Of a stretch of DNA of 64,000 bases, positions 60,901 to 64,000 are shown piece by piece; within the stretch, counting starts at the first letter, position 1; the number at the start of each line of letters is the position of its first letter. This DNA is from Actinernus sp. WN-2022. Its lineage: Eukaryota; Cnidaria; Anthozoa; Actiniaria; Actinernidae. The notes below the pieces were generated by a model. The model searched no databases. It was not told where the DNA came from and saw nothing but the letters and a program-made list of their open reading frames with translations. A program made the position numbers and the translations under genes. Location of the stretch: NCBI GenBank assembly GCA_030867875.1, contig JAOWCC010000577.1:81883740-81947739 (forward strand), written 5' to 3'.

Positions 60901-63900
60901 TTGTTTAAAGCTGAACAAAGGGAACGGCCTCCAGTAATGGCGGACGTTTAGATTCAATATTCGGAGCTCAAAAAAATAAGACTACCTGTCGCTCTATCGA
61001 AAAACAATTTGAACTGGTAATAATATATCAACTCTACTTTATGAATATACATAAACATTGATATGTCAAAATTTGATCGCAGTGGCTATTTAGTTATATT
61101 TAGTACAGGAAACAATGATGTTGATACTATGTTGTATTTGTTTATATCCCTACATTTTGGTATCTGTTATTTAATGTATGTATTTGTTTCGATTCTAAGG
61201 GCCTCCTTGGGCATAGTACTATCTCAAACATATCTCAATTATACTCCAATTATTGAATAATTTGTCGTTATTGCAATTATGCATTAGGGGTACTTGTAAC
61301 TGAATCATGGCTGCCCGTGTATTAGGCTGGTGTCTTCAAATTTAAAGGGATACCCGAGTGAAAATCACATTTGATCTAAAAATAATTTTTAACATGTCCA
61401 TTGTTCAGAAAATGTATTAAAATTTGGTTAACTTTTTTTCGTGTTGAGAAGGATCACCTCAATGTTGGTTACGCCTGGGTGCCGCGATCTTTTTTTACAT
61501 TTACTTCTTGTTACGTTTTTTTTCCCGTCATTTCGTCGTGCAGGAGTCTCGCGCTACTTGTGTTGACTTGTTTTTCACACGCTCGGAATTAAAGTAGATT
61601 TTCTTCGACCGAAATGGCAAAGCCATTTTTTACTAGAACAGAAATATGGCGAAGACAAGGTTGCGAGAGAAGATTTAGAAGGCTGAGAGGATGATGAAAA
61701 CCATTTGGCGAAATGACCAAAGTTGGTGGACCGCATGCTCGTACGCTGTAGCGTATTGACTGATCAACATTGTGTTACGATGTGAGGTATCTGTATGCGT
61801 TTATATTGTCTTTTTCACTCGGATATCCCGTTTGGGACAACTTCAGTTATCAATAGTTAAAGTGCACAATACTAATTCTTTGAACTAACAACGCCTTCTC
61901 TTAACTACCACAGTTTAAGGAAATCGGTAATTATACAGTACCTGATCGAGAGAATACCACTATTATAAGAGGGCTTCAACCGTTTAAGAATTACTCGGTT
62001 AGGATCCTGGGTTCCACAATAAAAGGTCCAGGCCCATTCAGTCGTTGGGTTACAGGAACAACTGACGAAGATGGCAAGTATTATACTGAAATAATATTAA
62101 TGAACTATAATGTTGCTTCGTTGGCATTTAAAAAGCCGAAAAAGTTTCCACTTCCTAATTCGATTTAAACTGGCTTGGTACAAATCAGATTGTTCTACTA
62201 TAGATAAGAAGCTTGTTTTCTCGATAAAAAGCACTATTTCTAACCATAATATTATAATTAATAAGAACCTTAAAGTACTTTGTTGTATTTCTCATATCAA
62301 CCCTATGAATGAGATGCTTGTATTTGATATAGGAATGCAACATGTTACTAACAAGAGCGTATGATTTTCCAATATCGCTTATTAGAACATCTTTAAGGAA
62401 ACTGGTATTTCAATTTCCAAGAACTTATTGCCATCAAAAAACATAATGTAGTTGACCATGAAATATGGTTTGTTGGTAGGATCGATCGTGACTTAAATCA
62501 TTTAGGATGTTAAACATAAGATGGAATCATTTTGAAATATATTTATAAAGCATAAAACAATGTGTGAACAAATCAATAACAGAGGTGTTTATTATAAAAT
62601 AACCCAGATGCAACTCGCGCACTGATTGGCTGAAAATCGTGTCTGTATTAGAGTCCATAAGCAACAATTTTCTTCCATACATGGTGGTGTGGTGTGGGAA
62701 CGCGATTGTGAATGAAATCAAAATGGTACACGACAGGGAAGAATGTCTGTCAGAATGACCAAACGTTGACTTTCGATGTTATTTTAAGCAGCAAAACTGA
62801 CAGATATAGTCACGGTCAAGAACCAACGTCTTCAGGACTCTATACAACATCAAGCTTACCAAATGTGCCAAGAAATCCGATATATTTTTATTTGCGGATC
62901 ATTTTAAAAGAAATAAAGACACTTGTCTTTTAATTTACAATGTATTCGTACGTAATGTACATAAACGGCCAATAAGTCCAGTTTTCAATCAATTCTCCTG
63001 ATCATGATGGACGACTAGAATGAGGAATCGAGCTGGTGAAGGAAACGCATTAAGCCGTCTTTCATTGTTTTCCGTATTTCTTTTAATCTCTAACTAAATG
63101 AAGATATTAACGTAATAACTGTCGATCTCCGGGAGTCCGACAGTCAAGTAACGAAATATTAAGGCCAATCATTCTGCCTGCTTCCTCTTTGAGAGGATTT
63201 TTAGAATTCTCCCGTAACATTTGATGAACAACTACATCAAAAGAAAATCCCAATTTTGCAGTTATACGTGAAAGTAGTAAAATTGTGCAACCACATCAAA
63301 CATGATTTTTTTATTTCACATAATGAACAGCTAGAATTCAAACAAACTGTCAAAAGCAACCTTTCTCGCTCTCACCTTGCACTCTGAGCCCCATGTCATT
63401 AGAAGGAGGATCCCAAAAAGTAGATCGTTCCATTGATTTAGGCGAAAATGAAACTTCAAATTTACTAAAAGCTGCTCCAATGGAATTTTTCAAAATAGAG
63501 CCAAACAGATAAGCACATGTACCTCTCATTTCGGCCTTGGCCTTGGATAATTTTCCGCGCTATGCAAATCGTCCGATTTCTGATAGAAGAATGATCTTCT
63601 GATAGTGCGTGCTTAATATTTATTTCTCGTGTTCTTCCGGTTTGTCATTTTCAAGTTATTATTTTTTCTCCCAAAAGCCGAAGTGTTTGTAACAGAGAAC
63701 AAAAACATGGACAAAGAATGTCCATTCATTCTGCGCGATGTTATTTCTTAATCAGTTTATACTTTCACTTGAGTTTTATCTGAGTTTTTGTTCATTGGAT
63801 GTTTGGTATATTAATCAACGCAAATTGATCTGAAGGTTATTGAGACAGAACTACCGCTAAATTTCCACTAAAAGTATCCTTGGTAATCACTTGCTTGTTT

Positions 63901-64000
63901 TAGTCCCTAGTTCTGCGCCAGAAAATGTGACAGTAACCAACAAGACATCCACCACTATAGAGGTCACTTGGCAGCCAATACCTAACGATCACTGGCGAGG
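18781..64000 (+). CDS. TSP1/FN3 repeat adhesion- or receptor-type gene (partial)
   Basis: Thirteen exons spread over 45.2 kb and totalling 3283 bp encode one thrombospondin type-1 domain then eleven fibronectin type III domains. Every between-domain intron is phase 1, and each single-exon domain has a length divisible by three. The FN3 hallmarks are a strand-B Trp (LKW, VSW, IEW), a L-x-P-x-T-x-Y tyrosine corner, many N-glycosylation sequons, and VPSKPP-type linkers. The protein is therefore extracellular or the ectodomain of a membrane protein. The first exon seen begins in phase 1, so 5' exons (start codon, signal peptide) are missing, and the gene runs off the right edge. FN3-rich families such as receptor tyrosine phosphatases, contactin/sidekick-like proteins and matrix proteins are all possible; nothing here decides between them. 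The introns hold nearly all the transposons described below. Confidence 0.9.
18928..20117. other. Intron 1 (contains Penelope-like fragment)
   Basis: A 1190-bp phase-1 GT-AG intron. It holds the minus-strand Penelope-like fragment at 19598-19912. Nothing else was recognised. Confidence 0.8.
19598..19912 (-). mobile_element. Penelope-like retroelement C-terminal RT fragment
   Basis: A 103-codon minus-strand frame reads [17 protein letters not shown], then [29 protein letters not shown], a DIDRRTALL block and [12 protein letters not shown]. This succession (a His-Pro block, LRLRR-C-S, RGYP, TYHP) is what I know from the region after the RT core of Penelope-like elements. Both ends are truncated. 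No GIY-YIG domain lies in the remaining sequence. Confidence 0.65.
20118..20414 (+). CDS. Exon: FN3 domain 1
   Basis: Acceptor TTTTTCCTAG, donor GTAAGA; 297 bp, phase 1-1. It reads from [10 protein letters not shown], with strand-B LFVNWTF, strand-[13 protein letters not shown] and strand-[18 protein letters not shown], the usual A-Y-N-x-x-G-x-G-P-x-S end of FN3 domains. One Cys (YKCTIY) replaces the normal corner residue. Several sequons (NST, NWT, NIS) suggest glycosylation. Confidence 0.92.
20896..21195 (+). CDS. Exon: FN3 domain 2 (three-Cys type)
   Basis: Acceptor TTATCAG, donor GTAGGC; 300 bp, phase 1-1. Motifs: [42 protein letters not shown]. The three cysteines and the [10 protein letters not shown] opening are shared with FN3 domain 6 ([15 protein letters not shown]), which marks the two as paralogues. 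Cysteines are rare in FN3 domains, so a domain-specific disulfide is likely. Confidence 0.92.
21626..21979 (+). CDS. Exon: FN3 domain 3 (long variant)
   Basis: Acceptor CTCCACAG, donor GTAAGG; 354 bp, phase 1-1, the longest FN3 exon here. Motifs: NIGLKWNV (strand B), [12 protein letters not shown] (strand C), [18 protein letters not shown] (tyrosine corner), and the ending TAEEG. About 20 extra residues with several Asn-X-Ser/Thr sites (NIT, NAS, NYS) sit between strands B and C. Confidence 0.9.
22154..22380. mobile_element. Palindromic MITE in intron 4
   Basis: The arms at 22154-22212 and 22322-22380 are inverted: TTCCAATTCGATCTGTGG plus ATTAGCCGGGACC and GGCTTTGATC, with complements on the other side. 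The internal loop is about 110 bp. It abuts a SINE-like tail at 22395-22465. Confidence 0.85.
22395..22465 (-). mobile_element. SINE-like tail fragment
   Basis: The stretch shares GAAAACCGGAGAAC and ACCAACAAACTCA with the segment attached to the tRNA-like head at 46.28-46.42 kb. The head is absent here, so this is a truncated copy. Orientation is inferred from the 46-kb copy. Confidence 0.5.
22542..22850 (+). CDS. Exon: FN3 domain 4
   Basis: Acceptor AATCTGCAG, donor GTGATC; 309 bp, phase 1-1. Motifs: [53 protein letters not shown] and the end TTDEAG. It is a textbook FN3 module. The [18 protein letters not shown] segment is matched by [17 protein letters not shown] in FN3 domain 8. Confidence 0.94.
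22851..23536. other. Intron 5, nothing recognised
   Basis: A 686-bp AT-rich phase-1 intron without identifiable repeats or genes. The acceptor ends in AAG (TCATTGAAG), a weaker variant than the usual CAG/TAG. Confidence 0.7.
23537..23824 (+). CDS. Exon: FN3 domain 5
   Basis: Acceptor CATTGAAG, donor GTAACC; 288 bp, phase 1-1. Motifs: [64 protein letters not shown]. It has the canonical PP linker, strand-B Trp and tyrosine corner, with Cys in the corner (SPCTAY) and in strand F (ICAF), possibly a disulfide pair. It is most like FN3 domain 9 in the window. Confidence 0.94.
24321..24590. mobile_element. Palindromic MITE, copy 1
   Basis: Arms of about 110 bp are inverted: CCGCTGAATGCAATGACTAC, ACGCATGTACTCAGG and TGAAGTTAAACATTC with complements. 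The outer ends read AATACTCCAGTTTC and GAAACTGGTCTATT. The loop of about 43 bp (GGCTATTCACAACTCTG to TTTCGCATTTTT) gives the orientation, and copy 2 at 30674-30943 has it reversed. Confidence 0.9.
24648..24697. repeat. (ATTA)n microsatellite
   Basis: About 12 uninterrupted AATT/ATTA tetranucleotides. Confidence 0.95.
25683..25775. repeat. ~90-bp unit, left copy flanking LINE
   Basis: The stretch AATCAACCGCAGTCTAC to TTACTACCTTCGTTCT recurs immediately after the LINE at 27563-27650, with a further partial copy at 27650-27690. It is either a short tandem array split by the LINE or an unusually long target duplication. Confidence 0.8.
25776..27562 (+). mobile_element. CR1/L2-like LINE, RT and C-terminal domain, dead
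   Basis: The ORF2 RT is recognisable in successive frames: a DPVPAHIM block (25815), [18 protein letters not shown] (26000), [13 protein letters not shown] finger (about 26325-26350), [11 protein letters not shown] (26583-26615, the catalytic YADD), and a long C-terminal frame 26950-27414 with [34 protein letters not shown] and [14 protein letters not shown] at 26944 and frameshifts near 26150-26300 and 26540 inactivate it. The 3' end has TATG and ATT short tandem repeats (27530-27562), as in L2/CR1 families. The endonuclease domain is missing (5' truncated). Confidence 0.88.
27563..27690. repeat. ~90-bp unit, right copies flanking LINE
   Basis: A full copy (27563-27650) and a partial copy (27650-27690) of the unit seen at 25683-25775. 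The middle differs slightly (GACGCGATGACGCGTTGAC). Confidence 0.8.
27786..28108. repeat. Tandem duplication, ~160-bp unit
   Basis: Two units (27786-27952, 27953-28108) share CACC(T/C)GTTGTT(A/G)ACGGTTAGGG, GGGTTTGGATTAGTTCACAG, TCAGTGATCTAG and ACTATAACTCTAAAAATC. A decayed third beginning follows to about 28160. It lies inside the 4.0-kb TIR element. Confidence 0.88.
28569..28706. mobile_element. MITE with ATGGCGGC and TGACGTCA motifs
   Basis: The ends GGTTTGCAC and GTGCAAAGGG are inverted. Inside are CATGGCGGCCATGTTGGTG and CACCAACATGGCGGCTATG followed by TGACGTCA. The architecture, including the extra GAGATTCAAATGACAAAGG on the left side only, matches the MITE at 58644-58784. Confidence 0.8.
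29433..29462. repeat. AT-rich perfect hairpin
   Basis: CATATATAGTTATA and TATAACTATATG form a short palindrome just outside the right end of the 4.0-kb element. Confidence 0.8.
29859..30161 (+). CDS. Exon: FN3 domain 6 (three-Cys type), GC donor
   Basis: Acceptor TTACCAG; 303 bp, phase 1-1. Motifs: [59 protein letters not shown]. It parallels FN3 domain 2 in every motif and in its three cysteines. The 3' end reads ATCG followed by GCAAGT: a GC donor leaves phase 1 and keeps the downstream frame. The GT two bases on would give phase 2 and an early stop in exon 8. Translation through the intron stops at 30168. Confidence 0.9.
30674..30943. mobile_element. Palindromic MITE, copy 2 (inverted relative to copy 1)
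   Basis: Same family as 24321-24590: ends AATAGTCCAGTTTCG and AACTGGACTATT, arms with CCGCTGAATGCAATGAA and AGCGAGAAGGTG. The loop (TAAAAACGCGAAACTATAAC to GAGTTGTAATAA) is the reverse complement of the copy 1 loop. Confidence 0.9.
31352..32367. mobile_element. 1.0-kb TIR element with AACTCTTTCGGGTC ends
   Basis: The left end AACTCTTTCGGGTC is mirrored by GACCCGAAAGAGTT at 32354-32367. The right half (31930-32300) is related to 51050-51450, sharing AAAGCAAACCAAGTAC, CAGCCATCCTCAGACTT-like words and TTGTGGGGAAA. No coding frame was recognised. Confidence 0.75.
32368..34354. other. Interior of 4.4-kb element, no gene seen
   Basis: AT-rich sequence with short frames. A minus-strand frame of 125 codons at 33697-34074 has no recognisable motif. 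Nothing else can be supported. Confidence 0.4.
34356..34440. repeat. Octamer minisatellite (TATCACCG)n
   Basis: About seven near-perfect copies of CGTATCAC, then three degenerate ones (TATTACCG, TATCACTC, TATCATTG), show a decaying right edge. Confidence 0.95.
34945..35013. mobile_element. Diverged end related to the 4.0-kb TIR element
   Basis: ACCCATAATGCACCCGATAT, then a GGGGTCAACG stretch and TTTTGCTGTATAT occur in the same order as the right TIR of the element at 25429-29419 (ACCCATGATGCAACCGATAT, GGGGGGTCAGAA, CGGCTGTATAT). It is an old solitary end. Confidence 0.55.
35022..35201. mobile_element. 180-bp palindromic MITE
   Basis: The ends CCAAAAAGGTTGTCCT and AGGACAACCTTTTTGG are perfect inverted repeats, with AAGTATATACTGTA and TACAGTATATACTT inside. 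Confidence 0.88.
35202..35893. other. Right part of intron 7, nothing recognised
   Basis: AT-rich intron sequence with no identifiable gene or repeat end. Confidence 0.5.
35894..36169 (+). CDS. Exon: FN3 domain 7
   Basis: Acceptor CTCAACTAG, donor GTGAGC; 276 bp, phase 1-1. It begins [16 protein letters not shown] and contains SILVSWKSQ (strand B), [12 protein letters not shown] (strand C), [19 protein letters not shown] (tyrosine corner) and the ending KTDEDG. It is the shortest FN3 exon in the window. A second AG six bases downstream (35899) would also keep phase 1 and delete two residues. Confidence 0.9.
36170..37390. other. Left part of intron 8, small hairpins only
   Basis: A direct repeat ATCTAATATTACTATAGCCG occurs twice at 36310-36356. 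Hairpins lie at 37091-37109 (TAGCATATT and complement) and at 37161-37189 (CCATAGCGGA and TCCGCTATGG). No gene was recognised, including in the 105-codon frame at 36738-37055. Confidence 0.5.
37395..38199 (-). mobile_element. LINE A: RT YADD to C-terminus
   Basis: Minus strand. The piece starts [14 protein letters not shown] at 38199 (catalytic YADD), then [47 protein letters not shown] and the terminal basic block with [21 protein letters not shown] and [10 protein letters not shown] (about 37530-37410). A frameshift near 38060 and damage near 37840 inactivate it. The upstream part of the same ORF resumes at 38690-38870, beyond LINE B. Confidence 0.88.
38200..38690 (-). mobile_element. LINE B: 5'-truncated 3' end nested in LINE A
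   Basis: Minus strand. An open frame 38670-38374 encodes a LINE ORF2 C-terminus ([45 protein letters not shown], ending INQYLC). A short 3' UTR follows, then an ATT repeat (38203-38226) that abuts the YADD codon of LINE A. A 3' (ATT)n tail is expected for this LINE type. The element is about 490 bp. Confidence 0.88.
38690..38870 (-). mobile_element. LINE A: RT segment upstream of YADD
   Basis: Minus strand translation gives [17 protein letters not shown] and CLKSCEVS, the RT block that directly precedes M/YADD in this family. The YADD itself is found at 38199, after LINE B. The 5' side fades out near 38870 in TATACTGGTATATTGG repeats. Confidence 0.85.
38871..39400. other. Intron sequence, nothing recognised
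   Basis: AT-rich, with short GGTATACTGG-type repeats at the left edge. No gene seen. Confidence 0.5.
39420..40495 (-). mobile_element. Ty3/gypsy pol remnant (RT and RNase H)
   Basis: Minus strand. About 40330-40105 reads [18 protein letters not shown], then [16 protein letters not shown] and [16 protein letters not shown], the conserved Ty3/gypsy RT fingers and palm. Further along (39680-39530), in other frames, there are FVWGKEQEE and [13 protein letters not shown], typical of the RT-RNase H connection. Many stops and frameshifts interrupt it. It continues the gag remnant at 42.1-43.1 kb; a LINE inserted between them. LTRs were not found. Confidence 0.8.
40496..41340 (+). mobile_element. 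5'-truncated LINE inserted in Ty3/gypsy remnant
   Basis: An intact 212-codon frame (40522-41160) encodes a LINE ORF2 C-terminus: [74 protein letters not shown] and [13 protein letters not shown]. The 3' UTR ends near 41340 with AATAAACGATCTATCTATA. The relatively long open frame suggests a younger insertion than the related copy at 23850-24775. Confidence 0.88.
41351..41378. repeat. Perfect 28-bp hairpin
   Basis: CATACCGAGAACC and GGTTCTCGGTATG are separated by two bases, next to the LINE 3' end. Confidence 0.9.
41379..42089. other. Decayed interior of Ty3/gypsy element
   Basis: Between the LINE and the gag/protease remnant. No coding motif could be read with confidence. Confidence 0.4.
42090..43135 (-). 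mobile_element. Ty3/gypsy gag to protease remnant
   Basis: Minus strand. The gag block [33 protein letters not shown] and [11 protein letters not shown] (about 42720-42560) is followed by a damaged zinc knuckle (KYGHFAV, stop, C; about 42405) and [18 protein letters not shown] (about 42290-42240), the usual gag-protease junction of gypsy elements. Stops and frameshifts abound. The N-terminal part (42751-43135) contains a 110-bp tandem duplication. Confidence 0.75.
42902..43117. repeat. Tandem duplication, ~110-bp unit
   Basis: Two copies share CGCACTTCCATCCTTG, ATTGTTTTCGATGTTCTCG, TACCATCAGCGCAATATT and TCCACTCTCGCCAGCGCAC. Differences are few, so the duplication is recent relative to the decay of the surrounding gag remnant. 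Confidence 0.93.
43595..43894 (+). CDS. Exon: FN3 domain 8
   Basis: Acceptor GAATTTTAG, donor GTATGT; 300 bp, phase 1-1. Motifs: [55 protein letters not shown], and VVKTDEDG at the end. It is the counterpart of FN3 domain 4 in the duplicated block. The usual Tyr of strand C is replaced by His-His-Val-Phe. Confidence 0.92.
45782..45908. mobile_element. 127-bp palindromic MITE
   Basis: GAAGGGCTGTGTGTAAAAAG and CTTTTTGCACACAGGCCTTC ends, then GGGTGTAAGTG opposite CACTTACGCCC and ATTCTCC opposite GGAGAAT. Nested in the TTAA-flanked element. Confidence 0.85.
46280..46424 (-). mobile_element. tRNA-derived SINE
   Basis: On the minus strand from 46424 the 74-base head contains a polymerase III A-box-like GTGGTGCAGTGTATTAG and an exact B box GGTTCGAATCC at the proper distance. 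The acceptor stems do not pair, so it is not a functional tRNA gene. Downstream (46350-46280) is a tail with GAGTTTGTTGATTTTC and GTTGTTCTCCGGTTTTC, shared with 22395-22465. Confidence 0.75.
48341..48560. repeat. Tandem duplication, ~110-bp unit
   Basis: Two units share AAAGGATGCATT, CTTTTGCCATG, GGTAATAAATA/GGAAATAAATA, ATATTGCAGCAA, TGGGTAAACTG and GGAATAATGATGTAAT. Nested in the TTAA-flanked element. Confidence 0.9.
49323..49622 (+). CDS. Exon: FN3 domain 9
   Basis: Acceptor TACCTCTCAG, donor GTAACT; 300 bp, phase 1-1. Motifs: [61 protein letters not shown] and TMEEG at the end. It is canonical and the counterpart of FN3 domain 5. It starts only 77 bp downstream of the right end of the TTAA element at 49245. 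Confidence 0.94.
49764..50170. mobile_element. 407-bp TTAA-flanked MITE
   Basis: The ends AGGGAATCTCGGCTG and the complement of its right counterpart (AAGGAATCTCGGTTG) are inverted, with TTAA at 49760-49763 and 50171-50174. The arms are about 190 bp and carry GCGCGCCGCCATCTTGGAT with TGACGTCA on one side, and CCAAGATGGCGGCGCGC on the other. Confidence 0.9.
50519..50670 (+). CDS. Exon: FN3 domain 10, first half
   Basis: Acceptor TTTTTATAG, donor GTACAG; 152 bp, starts in phase 1 and ends in phase 0. It encodes [37 protein letters not shown] and PPETK, which are strands A to C of an FN3 domain. The remaining strands are in the exon at 61914. The 152 + 160 bp sum gives a normal 104-residue module. 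Confidence 0.9.
51050..51450. mobile_element. Partial copy related to the 1.0-kb element at 31.4 kb
   Basis: Shares AAAGCAAACCAAGTAC, GCCATCCTCAGACTT, CAAAATTAGAGCA, GTAGAATTC, ATTGTGGGGAAA and TTGGCTTAA in the same order as 32050-32300. The TIR itself is not preserved. Confidence 0.7.
51925..52006. repeat. 41-bp unit in tandem, two copies
   Basis: The unit TAAGATAACACTGAACATCA to CTTACAAAAGTACAA occurs twice, perfectly. Confidence 0.95.
53519..53585. repeat. GGATTATGACCT minisatellite
   Basis: About five copies of a 12-bp unit, GGATTATGACCT or GGATTAGGCCT, inside the 7.4-kb element. Confidence 0.85.
55400..56110 (-). mobile_element. LINE fragment inserted in the 7.4-kb element
   Basis: Minus strand. 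56100-56030 reads [16 protein letters not shown], then after a stop a 178-codon open frame (56015-55479) with [65 protein letters not shown] and [10 protein letters not shown], the C-terminal part of a LINE ORF2. It splits the + strand DUF6589-like gene. It belongs to a different subfamily from those at 26 and 38 kb. Confidence 0.85.
56640..57160. other. Spacer between convergent genes, nothing recognised
   Basis: It starts with the splice donor of the preceding exon. A G-rich stretch lies at 56908-56930. No exon motif was found, so the 3' end of the + strand gene is unknown. Confidence 0.5.
57165..59700 (-). pseudogene. RecQ-family DNA helicase, decayed
   Basis: Minus strand, motifs in RecQ order. 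Motif I is [16 protein letters not shown] (59563-59516). Motif Ia is [15 protein letters not shown] in another frame (near 59475). Motif II is [13 protein letters not shown] (59273-59235), with DETH for the usual DEAH, followed directly by donor GTAAGA. After acceptor CCTTTAG near 58042 come [18 protein letters not shown] and motif III LTTTAS (58040-57960), [14 protein letters not shown], motif [17 protein letters not shown] (about 57785-57740), motif [17 protein letters not shown] (about 57675-57625) and motif [12 protein letters not shown] (about 57600-57572). The zinc-binding cluster CCDNC lies at 57455-57440. Frameshifts (near 59480, 57945 and 57850) and stops make it non-functional. RecQ proteins unwind DNA 3'-5' using ATP. 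Here it is most likely cargo or part of the mobility apparatus of the element. Confidence 0.85.
58644..58784. mobile_element. MITE with ATGGC(C/G)GC and TGACGTCA motifs
   Basis: The ends CTTGGGTTGCA and TGCAACCCAAG are inverted. Inside are GCAGCCATGTTGGAG and CTCCAACATGGCCGCCG followed by TGACGTCA. The left side carries the extra GGAGATTAAAAAGACAAAG, as in the copy at 28569-28706. It sits in the intron of the decayed RecQ gene. Confidence 0.82.
59947..60667. other. Intron sequence right of the 7.4-kb element
   Basis: No gene seen. It contains TGCGTACACGTGAAC and a CCCACC-rich stretch at 60180. Nothing else recognised. Confidence 0.5.
60668..60945. mobile_element. 278-bp palindromic MITE
   Basis: The ends GTCCGCCATTACTGGA and TCCAGTAATGGCGGAC are inverted. 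Inner words GCCGTTCC with GGAACGGC and GGAAGTGATGTCATACACTT with AAGTGTATGACATCACTTCC also pair. Confidence 0.88.
61342..61835. mobile_element. ~490-bp MITE with AGGGATA-CCCGAGTGAAAA ends
   Basis: The left end TTAAAGGGATACCCGAGTG (61342) and the right end (CACTCGGATATCCCGTTT, 61815-61832) are inverted. The left side has TTAA but the right has TTTGGG, so the target duplication is decayed or absent. The end resembles the TTAA MITE at 49764 (AGGGAATCTCGGCTGAAAA), suggesting a related family. It lies 78 bp before the next FN3 exon. Confidence 0.7.
61914..62073 (+). CDS. Exon: FN3 domain 10, second half, GC donor
   Basis: Acceptor CTACCACAG; 160 bp, starts in phase 0 and ends in phase 1. It encodes [17 protein letters not shown], then [18 protein letters not shown] and [17 protein letters not shown], strands C' to G of an FN3 domain with the tyrosine corner. 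It completes the half module at 50519. The 3' end is GATG followed by GCAAGT. The GT two bases downstream would shift the frame and give a stop (TAG) in the third codon of the next exon, so a GC donor is required. Confidence 0.9.
62074..63903. other. Intron 12, nothing recognised
   Basis: A 1830-bp phase-1 GC-AG intron. Short frames only; no repeat end or gene recognised. Confidence 0.6.
63904..64000 (+). CDS. Exon: FN3 domain 11, cut by window edge
   Basis: Acceptor CTTGTTTTAG; phase 1 start. It reads [32 protein letters not shown] and runs off the right edge, covering strands A and B with the strand-B Trp. The gene clearly continues to the right. Confidence 0.93.

Noticed and set aside
18781..64000. 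Naming the FN3 gene as a receptor tyrosine phosphatase or kinase
   Set aside because: No catalytic or transmembrane segment lies in the window; FN3 and TSP1 modules alone do not identify the family.

Overview
The window is eukaryotic nuclear DNA from an animal, most likely an anthozoan cnidarian such as a stony coral or anemone. It is AT-rich with long introns, it carries the phase-1 FN3/TSP1 exon style of metazoan adhesion and receptor genes, and its repeats are of the mixed LINE, Ty3/gypsy, Penelope-like and TIR/foldback type that I associate with cnidarians. The species assignment is inference. No rRNA, CRISPR, operon or bacterial-type gene was seen.

One host gene is clear. From 18781 to the right edge (+ strand), thirteen exons encode one thrombospondin type-1 domain followed by eleven fibronectin type III domains, the last cut by the window edge. 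Every domain boundary is a phase-1 intron, and one FN3 domain is split by an internal phase-0 intron of 11.2 kb. Two introns (after FN3-6 and FN3-10) need GC instead of GT donors to keep the frame. The start, any signal peptide and the membrane or cytoplasmic part lie outside the window, so the protein is called only a TSP1/FN3 cell-surface or matrix protein. FN3-2 to FN3-5 and FN3-6 to FN3-9 look like a duplicated four-domain block.

Left of the gene, 1-18.7 kb is repeats: a short tandem array (1-250), a dispersed ATCCCG tract (2.1-2.26 kb), a 130-bp duplication (3.2-3.4 kb), a LINE fragment (5.5-6.1 kb), a 1.08-kb foldback element with a 7-bp target duplication and a second MITE nested in one arm (6.3-7.4 kb), a 976-bp foldback element with G-run ends and an 8-bp target duplication (7.6-8.6 kb), and a 9.8-kb quasi-palindrome (8.77-18.55 kb). 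The last two both sit inside one broken minus-strand LINE whose pieces resume on either side.

The introns carry a dense, nested transposon load: a Penelope-like fragment (19.6-19.9 kb), CR1/L2-type LINE pieces, a 4.0-kb element with ~170-bp TIRs and TA flanks (25.4-29.4 kb), a 4.4-kb inverted-repeat element (30.5-34.9 kb), a LINE 3' end inserted into the RT of another LINE (37.4-38.9 kb), a decayed Ty3/gypsy element hit by a LINE (39.4-43.1 kb), a 4.7-kb TTAA-flanked element (44.5-49.2 kb) and many palindromic MITEs.

The most unusual object is in the 11.2-kb intron: a 7.4-kb element (52522-59938) with inverted ends and a perfect 8-bp flanking duplication. It carries two convergent decayed genes. 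One (+) resembles an uncharacterised cnidarian family that I tentatively relate to DUF6589. The other (-) is a RecQ-type helicase with recognisable motifs I, Ia, II, III, IV, V and VI and a zinc-binding Cys cluster. It may represent a DNA transposon type that encodes a RecQ helicase.
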